Assembly (NCBI GenBank): GCA_964518635.1
Contig: CAZFGK010000042.1
Coordinates: forward strand, 1-15,352
Reading direction: 5' to 3'
DNA: 15,352 bases
DNA from: CAZFGK01 sp964518635
Lineage (GTDB): Bacteria; Zixibacteria; MSB-5A5; GN15; FEB-12
Of this stretch, positions 5,853 through 12,656 are shown in pieces (position 1 is the stretch's first letter; each line of letters begins with the position of its first letter). The notes beneath the pieces were generated by a model, which ran no database searches, was not told where the DNA came from, and worked only from the letters and a program-made list of their open reading frames with translations. A program made the position numbers and the translations under genes.

Positions 5853-7274
5853 TTACACCTGCGCAAAGCGGGCCTGAAAGAATCTGAGCATCTCCGGCTC
5901 GTAGGTAAATTTCAAGCCGCGGACACTCTCACGATCATCATAGACCTCCATCACCGACTCCGCGACGACATCCATATGTGCCTGCGTATACACACGACGT
6001 GGAATAGTCAATCTAACCAGTTCAAGTTTCGGCAATCGTGTCGTTCCGGTTTTTGGATCACGTCCTGCCGATACTGCGCCGCGCTCCATTGCACGCACAC
6101 CAGCATCAACATAGAGTGCCGCGGCAAGTGCCTGTGCCGGGAACTGCTCCTGTGGGATATGCGGGAGGATTGCACGGGCATTCAGAAAGACCGCATGTCC
6201 TCCAACCGGCTGCACAATGGGAATCCCTCCCTCTTTCAATAATTTTCCGAGATAGAGCACCTGACCAACACGAGCATGAATATGATTGTAGCTAACTGAT
6301 TCCCGAATGCCGATAGCGAGTGCTTCCATATCCCGTCCAGCCATGCCGCCGTAGGTGTGGAGCCCTTCGTAGACCACGCACAAATTACAGGCACGCTCGT
6401 ACAACTTCGGATCATTCATTGCAAGAAAGCCACCGATATTGACCATCGCATCTTTCTTCGCAGACATCGTCGCGGCATCGGTAAGTGAGCAAATTTCATA
6501 GACAATTTCCTGAATTGTCTTCTCAGCGTATCCAGCTTCACGTTCCTTCACGAAATAGGCATTCTCTGAAACTCGTGTCATATCATGCACGATCAGGATG
6601 CCGTGGGAGTTACACCATGCACGAAGCTGGCGGAGATTCTCCATCGAGATCGGTTGTCCACCCGCCATGTTGACCGAGGTCGCAATGCAGACATACGGAA
6701 TGTTCTTCGCTCCATGCTCGCGCACCAGTGCATCTAGTTTTGCAAAATCGACATTCCCTTTAAATGGATGTGGACTGAGCGGATCGTGTGCTTCATCGAT
6801 GATCACATCGGCGAATGTTCCTCCCGCGAGCTCCTGATGCAGCCGGGTAGTGGTGAAATACATATTCCCCGGAACAATATCCCCCTTCTTGATCAGCAAC
6901 TGCGAAAGAATATGCTCGGCACCGCGCCCCTGATGTGTCGGGACAGTATATTTGTAGCTGTAATATTCACTGATCGTCTCTTCAAGATGATAGAAATTTC
7001 GTGAACCGGCATAGGCCTCATCACCGAGCATCATCCCCGCCCATTGTTGATCGGACATCGCGGACGTACCGGAATCAGTTAGTAAGTCGATGTAGACATC
7101 CTCTGATCGCAGCAAAAACGTATTATAGCCGGCTTGCACGATTGCTTTTTCGCGAGCGGCGCGATCGGGCATGGCGAGCAACTCGACCATTTTGATTCTG
7201 TATGGTTCCGCCCATGAGCGAACCGTGCGGCGAGGTTTAGTGAGTGCAACAGTTGGTGTGGATACGGCGGACAT
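5853..7274 (-). CDS. tpl: Tyrosine phenol-lyase (beta-tyrosinase)
   Basis: This 473-residue PLP enzyme of the beta-eliminating lyase family converts L-tyrosine and water to phenol, pyruvate and ammonia. The PLP lysine is K274 in SAKKD; D231 (HDMTR) would contact the pyridine nitrogen, R234 the phosphate region, and Y88 (DEAYAG) is the catalytic tyrosine. Residues separating it from tryptophanase all favour tyrosine phenol-lyase: YFTTT (T141, where tryptophanase has Asp), AMERG with R398 (tryptophanase has Ile there), and LRFF with F465 (tryptophanase has His). GYNTFLL, MSDQQWAGMM and PRRVYT.AHMDVVA also match Citrobacter TPL. About 20 extra N-terminal residues precede the conserved AEPYRIK. 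The start has GGAG 7 nt upstream. It appears monocistronic. Activity on tyrosine is well supported; side activity on other amino acids is possible. Confidence 0.9.
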   Translation of the reverse strand: MSAVSTPTVALTKPRRTVRSWAEPYRIKMVELLAMPDRAAREKAIVQAGYNTFLLRSEDVYIDLLTDSGTSAMSDQQWAGMMLGDEAYAGSRNFYHLEETISEYYSYKYTVPTHQGRGAEHILSQLLIKKGDIVPGNMYFTTTRLHQELAGGTFADVIIDEAHDPLSPHPFKGNVDFAKLDALVREHGAKNIPYVCIATSVNMAGGQPISMENLRQLRAWCNSHGILIVHDMTRVSENAYFVKEREAGYAEKTIQEIVYEICSLTDAATMSAKKDAMVNIGGFLAMNDPKLYERACNLCVVYEGLHTYGGMAGRDMEALAIGIRESVSYNHIHARVGQVLYLGKLLKEGGIPIVQPVGGHAVFLNARAILPHIPQEQFPAQALAAALYVDAGVRAMERGAVSAGRDPKTGTTRLPKLELVRLTIPRRVYTQAHMDVVAESVMEVYDDRESVRGLKFTYEPEMLRFFQARFAQV

Positions 7275-7353
7275 GTTATGACTCCGGTCTGAATGTGACG
7301 ATTGCGCGATGTTGTTTCTCGCATGAGACGAGATGAGAGATCATGATAGATGG

Positions 7354-7381
7354 AATATAGATCAGCAATGAAACCCGACAA
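7354..7381 (-). promoter_or_regulatory. Candidate promoter of tpl
   Basis: On the minus strand TTGTCG (7376-7381), a 16-nt spacer and TATATT (7354-7359) lie about 80 nt upstream of the tpl start. The -35 is weak and no TyrR-like operator was recognised. Confidence 0.35.
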
Positions 7382-7456
7382 GATCGAAGTCGATGCGGAA
7401 TTGATTCAGTTCAGAATTTGCAATGAAAACATTACTGATGAGTAGAGTTGAATCTC

Positions 7457-7987
7457 TTACCGTCGAATGAGGATATTGCGTGAGAACTCGCGCATAACTC
7501 CCTGCTTTGAAAGAGATGAATCGATAATCAGTAGTGAGTCGGCTGATTGTAGCTCATAGACCGTGCGCCCCTGTCGTGATGTCGAATCCCCCCAATGAAT
7601 CGAAAGCATATTCGCTGTCGAAGTGCCACGCAGCGGCAGCATACTCCCTTCACTATCACACCAGACTCCATCACAGGTGGAGTCAGTAAGTGTTCGGTAG
7701 TGTCCAGTTCCGGCAAATTGCTGAGTCGTAACTGAATCGGGATGCATGACGATCAGATATTCGAATCGGGTGAATTTCCCGCCAAGTATCGAGCCGCACT
7801 CGAGTGTGACTGTCGATTTCATGCCGAATGACTTCCCATTGTCAGTTTGCCAGTTGCCGGTGATTGTCTGAAAGAATGGAAGAGTGGCTGGGGCTGAATT
7901 CTGATTTTGCGCGTAGCAGATCGATACGAGCAACGCAATGAATAGGAAAGAATTGAGAATACGGGGGATGGTGGTTTTCATGTGCAT
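7457..7987 (-). CDS. Small exported protein, lipocalin-like (DUF1579-like)
   Basis: The protein is 176 residues from MHMKTT (an ATG two codons later is equally possible). The reading frame is open further upstream to 8083, but that part is translated repeat DNA and is not counted. A signal peptide is clear (IPRILNSFLFIALLVSICYA then QNQN). The mature part has the layout ITGNWQ...TVTLECGSILGGKFTRFEYLI...GTGHYRTLTDSTCDGVW...GTSTANMLSIHWGDS...VYELQSADSLLIID..., with repeated short beta strands around a GxW opening. This is reminiscent of DUF1579/lipocalin-like barrels that bind small lipophilic molecules. No clear SD is seen. Function is unknown; tpl lies 182 nt downstream on the same strand. 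Confidence 0.6.
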   Translation of the reverse strand: MHMKTTIPRILNSFLFIALLVSICYAQNQNSAPATLPFFQTITGNWQTDNGKSFGMKSTVTLECGSILGGKFTRFEYLIVMHPDSVTTQQFAGTGHYRTLTDSTCDGVWCDSEGSMLPLRGTSTANMLSIHWGDSTSRQGRTVYELQSADSLLIIDSSLSKQGVMREFSRNILIRR

Positions 7988-8035
7988 AGTATGATGACGA
8001 AGATACAAGATCAGTATCGACAGTCGGAAATTGAT

Positions 8036-8172
8036 TTTGTAGGGCTGGTCTTGTAGGGACGGTCCGGCTTCCGAACCGGCCATCCGATTCTCTAACCCTG
8101 ATCTTGTCGAAAGGTCTGATTTCCATTCGAATAAAGATGGCAGGTTCCGAAGCGGGACGCTGCCCTACAAGA
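8036..8172. repeat. Cluster of TTGTAGGG-type dispersed repeats
   Basis: The gap upstream of the exported-protein gene carries TTGTAGGGCTGG, CTTGTAGGGACGG with GGTCCGGCTTCCGAACCGGCC (near-palindrome), GATCTTGTCGAAAGG, and the inverted end GCCCTACAAG. It resembles the elements at 54-78 and 11535-11625. No gene was found between 7988 and 8209. Confidence 0.5.
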
Positions 8173-8209
8173 GGAAGATGATTCGCTTGATGAAACTGCC
8201 GATATCAAA

Positions 8210-8281
8210 TGACCCCTACGAGAATCGAACTCGTATTACCGCCGTGAAAGGGCGATGTCCTAACCGTTAGACGAAGGGGTC
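8210..8281 (-). tRNA. tRNA-Glu (anticodon TTC)
   Basis: The minus strand starts GACCCCTTCGTCTAACGG and ends AGGGGTCA. The 7-bp acceptor stem is GACCCCT/AGGGGTC, the anticodon loop is CTTTCAC in a CCGCC/GGCGG-like context, and the T arm is ACGAG-TTCGAAT-CTCGT. CCTTCGTCTA and CGCCCTTTCACGGCGGTAA match bacterial tRNA-Glu. CCA is not encoded. No good downstream terminator was seen. Confidence 0.97.
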
Positions 8282-8340
8282 AAACAGGCAGAAGATTCTC
8301 CCGAATGGACTCTCCTTGGAAAGTGCTCGGGAAGCCGCCA

Positions 8341-8369
8341 ATAATACGGCAGCCCCCCTCTCCGGTCAA
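8341..8369 (-). promoter_or_regulatory. Promoter of tRNA-Glu
   Basis: On the minus strand TTGACC (8364-8369), exactly 17 nt, then TATTAT (8341-8346), about 60 nt upstream of the tRNA. The GC-rich spacer holds a run of six G. Confidence 0.7.
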
Positions 8370-8459
8370 TAATTCCCTCGCACGAACTTTCTTCACCGAA
8401 AATCGACCGTAATCTGGAGGCAAACCGTCCGGATTCCCCGTTCCTCTGTACGCCGCACC

Positions 8460-8488
8460 TTGTCCAAACTCCCCAATCCCCCTATGAT
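8460..8488 (+). promoter_or_regulatory. Promoter of the P5C dehydrogenase gene
   Basis: TTGTCC (8460-8465), a 17-nt spacer and TATGAT (8483-8488) give an expected start near 8495 and a leader of about 40 nt. It diverges from the tRNA promoter, with about 90 nt between their -35 elements. Confidence 0.6.
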
Positions 8489-8535
8489 TTGGGATATGAA
8501 GTCCACTCACGCCAACCAGCCCCGGAGTTTTTGAT

Positions 8536-10155
8536 ATGTCTGCATTTCGTGTCCCTCGCCCGATCAATGAACCCGTCCAATCCTACGCCCCCGGCAGCCC
8601 CGAACGTGTCCGTCTTATTCAGGCCCTCGCCGATCTGAAAAATGAACCATTCGATATCCCGATGTACATCGGCGGCGAAGAGGTCCGTACTAAGAAGAAG
8701 CACAAAATCACCTCCCCGCATAATCATGACCTCACTCTCGGCTACTACTACGAAGGGGGAGAGAAAGAACTCAAAGACGCGATCAGCTCCGCCACCAAAG
8801 CGCAGCGTGAATGGTCCGAAATTCCCTGGGCGGAACGTGCCGCGATTTTTCTGCGCGCTGCCGAACTTCTCGCTGGGCCATATCGCGCTACGATGAATGC
8901 CGCCGCGATGCTCGGGCATTCCAAAAATATCTATCAGGCCGAAATTGATGCCGCCTGTGAGCTGATCGATTTCTGGCGTTACAATGTCTGGTTTACCGAG
9001 CAGATCTACTCCAACCAACCGGACAACGCGCCGGGAATCTGGAACCGGACTGATCATCGCCCGCTTGAAGGATTCATACTCTCGATCACGCCGTTCAATT
9101 TTATTTCGATTAACGGGAATCTTCCGACTGCACCGGCGATGCTCGGCAATGTCAGTGTCTGGAAACCGGCGACCACTGCGATATATACATCGCACGTAAT
9201 TATGAAACTTCTGCGTGAAGCAGGTCTTCCGGATGGAGTCGCGAATCTGGTCTTTACTCCCGGCTCACTCACCGGACGAGTTGCGTTTGCACATCGTGAT
9301 TTTGCGGGAGTGCATTTCACCGGATCGACTGGTGTCTTTCAGGGGATGTGGCGAACGATTGGTGAGAATATCGCCAACTATCGTTCCTATCCGCGTATTG
9401 TCGGCGAAACCGGCGGGAAAGATTTCGTTATCGCGCATACGAGTGCGGATGTTCGCGCACTTGCTGTTGCGCTGGTGCGAGGGGCGTATGAGTATCAAGG
9501 GCAAAAATGTTCGGCGGCATCCCGCGCCTATATTCCGAAATCACTCTGGGGACCATTGCAAAAAGAGATGCGCTCCATGATTGGTGAATTGAAAATGGGG
9601 GATCCGGAAGATTTCACGAATTTCGTGAATGCAGTGATCGACGAGGGTTCTTTCACATCGATCACGAACTATATCGAGTTCGCGCGGAAGGCGTCTGATG
9701 CGGAGATTGTAGCTGGCGGAGATTACAGCAAGAAGGACGGTTATTTCATTGCGCCGACATTGGTGAAGACTTCCAACCCAAAATTCAAACTCCTCGAAGA
9801 AGAAATCTTCGGCCCGGTGTTGACCACCTATGTCTATCCAGACAAGGACTTCGACAAAGCGCTTGAATTAGTCGATACAACTTCGCCGTATGCGCTCACT
9901 GGCGCGATCTTCTCGAATGATCGCCGTGCGGTGGAGCTGGCGCATCGGGCGTTGCGTCAGGCGGCGGGGAATTTCTATATCAATGATAAGCCGACCGGCG
10001 CGGTGGTTGGGCAGCAACCGTTTGGTGGCGCGCGTGCGTCGGGGACGAATGATAAAGCGGGCGGGATTCAAAATATGTTGCGCTGGACTTCGCCACGTTC
10101 AATCAAAGAGAATCTGAATCCACCGAAAGATTATCGGTATCCGTTTATGGGGTGA
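8536..10155 (+). CDS. L-glutamate gamma-semialdehyde (P5C) dehydrogenase, ALDH4A1 type
   Basis: This 539-residue NAD-dependent aldehyde dehydrogenase oxidises P5C/glutamate semialdehyde to glutamate in proline breakdown. The catalytic Cys325 lies in GQKCSAASR and the general base Glu291 in VGETGGKDF; SITPFNFISINGNLPTAPA, VWKPA (K210) and FTGSTGVF form the NAD site. The GGKDFVIAH, ANYRSYPRIVGETGGKD and QPFGGARASGTNDKAGG blocks and the length match the group-1 (human ALDH4A1-like) P5C dehydrogenases rather than PutA fusions or RocA. The start has GGAG 8 nt upstream. No proline dehydrogenase is adjacent, so its partner lies elsewhere. It appears to be intact. Confidence 0.93.
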   Translation: MSAFRVPRPINEPVQSYAPGSPERVRLIQALADLKNEPFDIPMYIGGEEVRTKKKHKITSPHNHDLTLGYYYEGGEKELKDAISSATKAQREWSEIPWAERAAIFLRAAELLAGPYRATMNAAAMLGHSKNIYQAEIDAACELIDFWRYNVWFTEQIYSNQPDNAPGIWNRTDHRPLEGFILSITPFNFISINGNLPTAPAMLGNVSVWKPATTAIYTSHVIMKLLREAGLPDGVANLVFTPGSLTGRVAFAHRDFAGVHFTGSTGVFQGMWRTIGENIANYRSYPRIVGETGGKDFVIAHTSADVRALAVALVRGAYEYQGQKCSAASRAYIPKSLWGPLQKEMRSMIGELKMGDPEDFTNFVNAVIDEGSFTSITNYIEFARKASDAEIVAGGDYSKKDGYFIAPTLVKTSNPKFKLLEEEIFGPVLTTYVYPDKDFDKALELVDTTSPYALTGAIFSNDRRAVELAHRALRQAAGNFYINDKPTGAVVGQQPFGGARASGTNDKAGGIQNMLRWTSPRSIKENLNPPKDYRYPFMG

Positions 10156-10164
10156 GGGGGGGGA

Positions 10165-10632
10165 GTGAAAACAAAAAAAGTCGACTCAGTTGGGATGTTC
10201 ACTTGGGCGGACATGCTGAAGTTGCTCGTTCCTATCGTAGCAACTTTTGGGCTCTGGTACTTGAATAGTGAACTCGAGTTTTGGCGCACCCAGCAATTAA
10301 ATAAGGAAAGAAACTATAGGGAGCTGGTTTCAACTGTGCGCGGTTTCAATGTTAACGGCAGCAGTTTTGAACAACGTGAAAAATTTGTTGATCAGATAAA
10401 TCAGAGCTGGCTCTACGCACCAGATACTGTAATAAGGCTTGCATATAGATTTATTGGCAGATCATCTGTTGGAGCCAACTACACCAATTTTCAGAGGGAT
10501 TCAGCTCTTGGAGATCTTTTTCTCGCCATGCGCCATGATATGCTCCAGACTGGCACGACTAAGCATACAAGTTTGTCGGCTTCAGATTACAAGAACTTAG
10601 CAGCAGCACCAATTCCATCAGATAGTATTTAA
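10165..10632 (+). CDS. Small single-TM protein of unknown function
   Basis: This 155-residue protein starts at GTG 10165, 9 nt after the dehydrogenase stop and behind a run of eight G plus AG. It has one membrane helix (about 18-34, LKLLVPIVATFGLWYL), then a charged helical segment (QLNKERNYRELVSTVRGF) and a soluble domain with FVDQINQSWLYAPDTVIRLAYRF and GDLFLAMRHDML. This layout (TM, KE..YRE, LYAPD.VI, LAMR.D) recalls a widespread uncharacterised family of membrane-tethered small proteins. It is visibly more AT-rich than the dehydrogenase gene and abuts the REP/RAYT nest, so it may be an acquired gene. Co-transcription with the dehydrogenase is likely from spacing, but a functional link is doubtful. 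Confidence 0.6.
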   Translation: MKTKKVDSVGMFTWADMLKLLVPIVATFGLWYLNSELEFWRTQQLNKERNYRELVSTVRGFNVNGSSFEQREKFVDQINQSWLYAPDTVIRLAYRFIGRSSVGANYTNFQRDSALGDLFLAMRHDMLQTGTTKHTSLSASDYKNLAAAPIPSDSI

Positions 10633-10669
10633 GGACAACTCCCTTTTTCACTCAGCTACTACGCTACCC

Positions 10670-10699
10670 CTGGAGGGCGGCTCCGTCTTCGGTGCCGCC
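10670..10699 (-). repeat. REP hairpin copy 1
   Basis: Minus-strand reading contains GGCACCGAAGACGGAGCC followed by CTCCAG. The arms GCGGC.CCG and CGG.GCCGC fold with an AAGA loop and one A-A mismatch. It lies 9 nt from the RAYT stop codon and is inverted relative to copy 2 on the other side. Confidence 0.8.
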
Positions 10700-10708
10700 T
10701 CTTTCAAC

Positions 10709-11122
10709 TCAATCAAGCGATGAATACAACCAATTGCTTGGATCGCTTACGTACCCATGTTTCACGGCATTCCAACGGATGTATTCAATGCGATTTCTCA
10801 AGTCCGAATCTGTTCGGATTGCCTTGTCCCAGTATCCAACCTGCCAGAGTGGTCTATCTTCCGGCGATAATCTCGAAGTCATGGATAGTTTGAAAGCCCT
10901 CACCACATCAGAGAGTGGCACGTTCGATACTCGAACAATTGCATGAACATGGTCAGGCAGAACTACCCATTCAATCATTTCAATCCCCAGTCGACGAATC
11001 GTGCGGTGTGCCGCAGAGTAGAGAAGTCGGCGATATTTGATGAGACAGGGTCGCCGGTCACGGGTTACAATTGTGACAAACACTAGTTGACCAATTTCAT
11101 ATTCTACGCGTGATCGTCCCAT
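10709..11122 (-). CDS. REP-associated tyrosine transposase (RAYT, Y1/TnpA_REP)
   Basis: This 137-residue protein is of the IS200-like Y1 HUH superfamily that cuts single-stranded REP hairpins. Visible motifs are VFVTIVTRDRRPCL (first strand), LPDHVHAIV with the metal-binding HVH (H58, H60), LWQVGYWDKAIR, and IEYIRWNAVKHGYV with the catalytic Tyr114 and N118. The C-terminus is compact (SNWLYSSLD). All key residues are present, so the gene looks intact, although shorter than many RAYTs. It is enclosed by inverted copies of the REP hairpin (10670-10699 and 11170-11199), the usual RAYT arrangement. No clear SD is seen. A TGACAG-AAC-CTGTCA hairpin (11147-11161) sits in its 5' region. Confidence 0.93.
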   Translation of the reverse strand: MGRSRVEYEIGQLVFVTIVTRDRRPCLIKYRRLLYSAAHRTIRRLGIEMIEWVVLPDHVHAIVRVSNVPLSDVVRAFKLSMTSRLSPEDRPLWQVGYWDKAIRTDSDLRNRIEYIRWNAVKHGYVSDPSNWLYSSLD

Positions 11123-11169
11123 GCCAATAAATATGAGGTGAAGGACTGACAGAACCTGTCAAAGGAAAT

Positions 11170-11199
11170 GACGGCACCGAAGACGGAGCCGTCCTCCAG
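11170..11199 (+). repeat. REP hairpin copy 2
   Basis: GGCACCGAAGACGGAGCC (11173-11190) with an outer A-T pair (ACGGC...GCCGT) and the tail CTCCAG. It lies 47 nt upstream of the RAYT start codon. Confidence 0.8.
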
Positions 11200-11320
11200 G
11201 GGATGGAGTAATCTGATTACCATAATTTCCATCTCACAGTACCTAAATCCTGAAACTTAGAACCCAGAAACCCGCCGCGCTTCTCCGCGATGCGGAGTCC
11301 GCGCCGTGGGGCATCAATTG

Positions 11321-11362
11321 CAAGAAGACCCTTCGATCCGCCGCGGCGGATCAGGGTGACAA
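11321..11362 (+). repeat. Dispersed repeat variant with an 18-bp palindrome
   Basis: CAAGAAGACCCTTCGA and TCAGGGTGACAA flank GATCCGCCGCGGCGGATC, a perfect palindrome at 11335-11352. The same two flanks occur at 11502-11532 with only CAAGC between them. Confidence 0.65.
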
Positions 11363-11364
11363 GA

Positions 11365-11394
11365 AGCGGCACCGAAGACGGAGCCGCCCTCCAG
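11365..11394 (+). repeat. REP hairpin copy 3
   Basis: It has the same 18-nt core as copies 1 and 2 with outer G-C pair (GCGGC...GCCGC) and tail CTCCAG. It directly follows the palindromic repeat, 3 nt apart. Confidence 0.8.
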
Positions 11395-11534
11395 TGATGA
11401 AACAAATCCATTCTTGTAGCGCGGTTCAGTTTCTGCCCCGCGTCTTTGATTCTCCGTAGGGTGGTGTCCTTCTGAGGACCCGCCTCTTCATCAAGATGAC
11501 AAGAAGACCCTTCGACAAGCTCAGGGTGACAATT

Positions 11535-11625
11535 CTTGTAGGGCGGGATGGCCTTGCTTCCCGCCGTCTTCAAACTACACAACATGACCAGGATGGCGGG
11601 TACCAAAGCGAACCCGCCCTACAAG
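11535..11625. repeat. 91-bp inverted-repeat element (MITE-like)
   Basis: Perfect 13-bp terminal inverted repeats, CTTGTAGGGCGGG (11535-11547) and CCCGCCCTACAAG (11613-11625), continue inward with partial symmetry (CCTTG and CCCGCC on the left mirrored by GGCGGG and CAAAG on the right). Truncated single arms occur at 54-78, 3290-3302 and around 8050. With REP copies 2 and 3 and the GACCCTTCGA repeats it fills the 530-nt gap between the RAYT and the epimerase; the 129-codon frame there is translated repeat, not a gene. Confidence 0.6.
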
Positions 11626-11652
11626 AGAAGACACAGAATTCGTCGGTGTCGT

Positions 11653-12591
11653 CTACCGATTCTTCTTGTAAAACTCCACCGTGCGGCGGAGGCCTTCGTC
11701 GAAATCGACCGCCAGTTTGAATCCGTGCGACTGTATCAATTCAATCGATGAATACGAATGACGAATATCACCAAGACGTGCCGGAGCATGATGCGGTGTG
11801 ATATTGGTGCCGAGGATGTTATTCATTTTGGATGCGATCTGATTGAGAGTACAAACTGTCCCGCTGCCGACATTGAACACGCCGCCGTTCATCGCGTCAG
11901 TCGAGGCCGCCAGCAAATTTGCATTCGCCGCATTCTCGACAAAAATAAAATCACGCGACTGTTCGCCGTCCCCGTAGATTGTCGGCGTTTCGCCATTCAA
12001 CAATTTGGTCAGAAAAATCGGAATCACCGGCGCGTAATCCCCTTTGGGATCCTGGCGTGGCCCGAAGATATTGAAATAGCGCAATGCGACCGTCGGTAGT
12101 TTGTAAAGATTCCAGAAGACATTGCAATAATGCTCACCAACCAGCTTAGTCACCGCATACGGTGACAACGGCTCCGGAGCGAGTGATTCTGTTTTCGGAA
12201 GGACCGGAGATTCGCCATAGACACTCGCCGAGGAGGCCATCACGAATTTCTTCGCCTTCAATTCAACCGCTGCCCACATGACATTGAGGGTGCCACCGAT
12301 ATTGACCTGATAGGAAGAAATCGGGTCGGCGATAGATTTCTGCACCGAAGCGAGCGCCGCCTGATGCAAAATGATATCTACTCCGGCGACTGCCTCCCGG
12401 ACAGTTTTCATATCGCAGATATCGCCGTTGATCAATTCGATCTCTGATTTGATATCGGCGATGTTTTCATGTCGACCGGTTGAGAAATTATCAAGCACGC
12501 GAACCTGATCGCCGCGTTCCAATAATTTGCGCACGATAGTCGAGCCGATAAAACCGGCTCCGCCGGTGACGAGAAATCGTTGTGATGACAT
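11653..12591 (-). CDS. NAD-dependent sugar epimerase (UDP-glucose 4-epimerase-like, extended SDR)
   Basis: This 312-residue protein has a Rossmann NAD site TGGAGFIG (9-16), an acidic ribose contact at D34 (VLDNFSTG), the GDI.D motif, and the catalytic SSASVYG (120-126) with Y145-xxx-K149 (YAVTK). LRYFNIFGPRQDP and GDGEQSRDFIFVENAA are typical of UDP-N-acetylglucosamine/UDP-glucose C4-epimerases of the WbpP/GalE type, which make sugars for O-antigen or other surface glycans. The length is normal. A GAGAG lies about 9 nt before the ATG. It sits 65 nt after the glycosyltransferase on the same strand, suggesting one glycan operon. The exact substrate cannot be fixed by reading. Confidence 0.9.
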   Translation of the reverse strand: MSSQRFLVTGGAGFIGSTIVRKLLERGDQVRVLDNFSTGRHENIADIKSEIELINGDICDMKTVREAVAGVDIILHQAALASVQKSIADPISSYQVNIGGTLNVMWAAVELKAKKFVMASSASVYGESPVLPKTESLAPEPLSPYAVTKLVGEHYCNVFWNLYKLPTVALRYFNIFGPRQDPKGDYAPVIPIFLTKLLNGETPTIYGDGEQSRDFIFVENAANANLLAASTDAMNGGVFNVGSGTVCTLNQIASKMNNILGTNITPHHAPARLGDIRHSYSSIELIQSHGFKLAVDFDEGLRRTVEFYKKNR

Positions 12592-12656
12592 TACTTTATT
12601 ACTCTCATGGATCGATGCATTTATCGTAGTACTATCGGCAAAAGGCGAATGTCACT

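Noticed and set aside
7988..8083. N-terminal extension of the exported lipocalin-like protein
   Set aside because: The extension is repeat DNA and would bury the signal peptide; starts at 7987 or 7981 put the signal at the N-terminus.
11217..11606. 129-codon open frame on the minus strand
   Set aside because: It covers the REP, MITE-like and CTTCGACAAGC repeats; the product (with HPELVEG) is translated repeat DNA and has no gene-like start.
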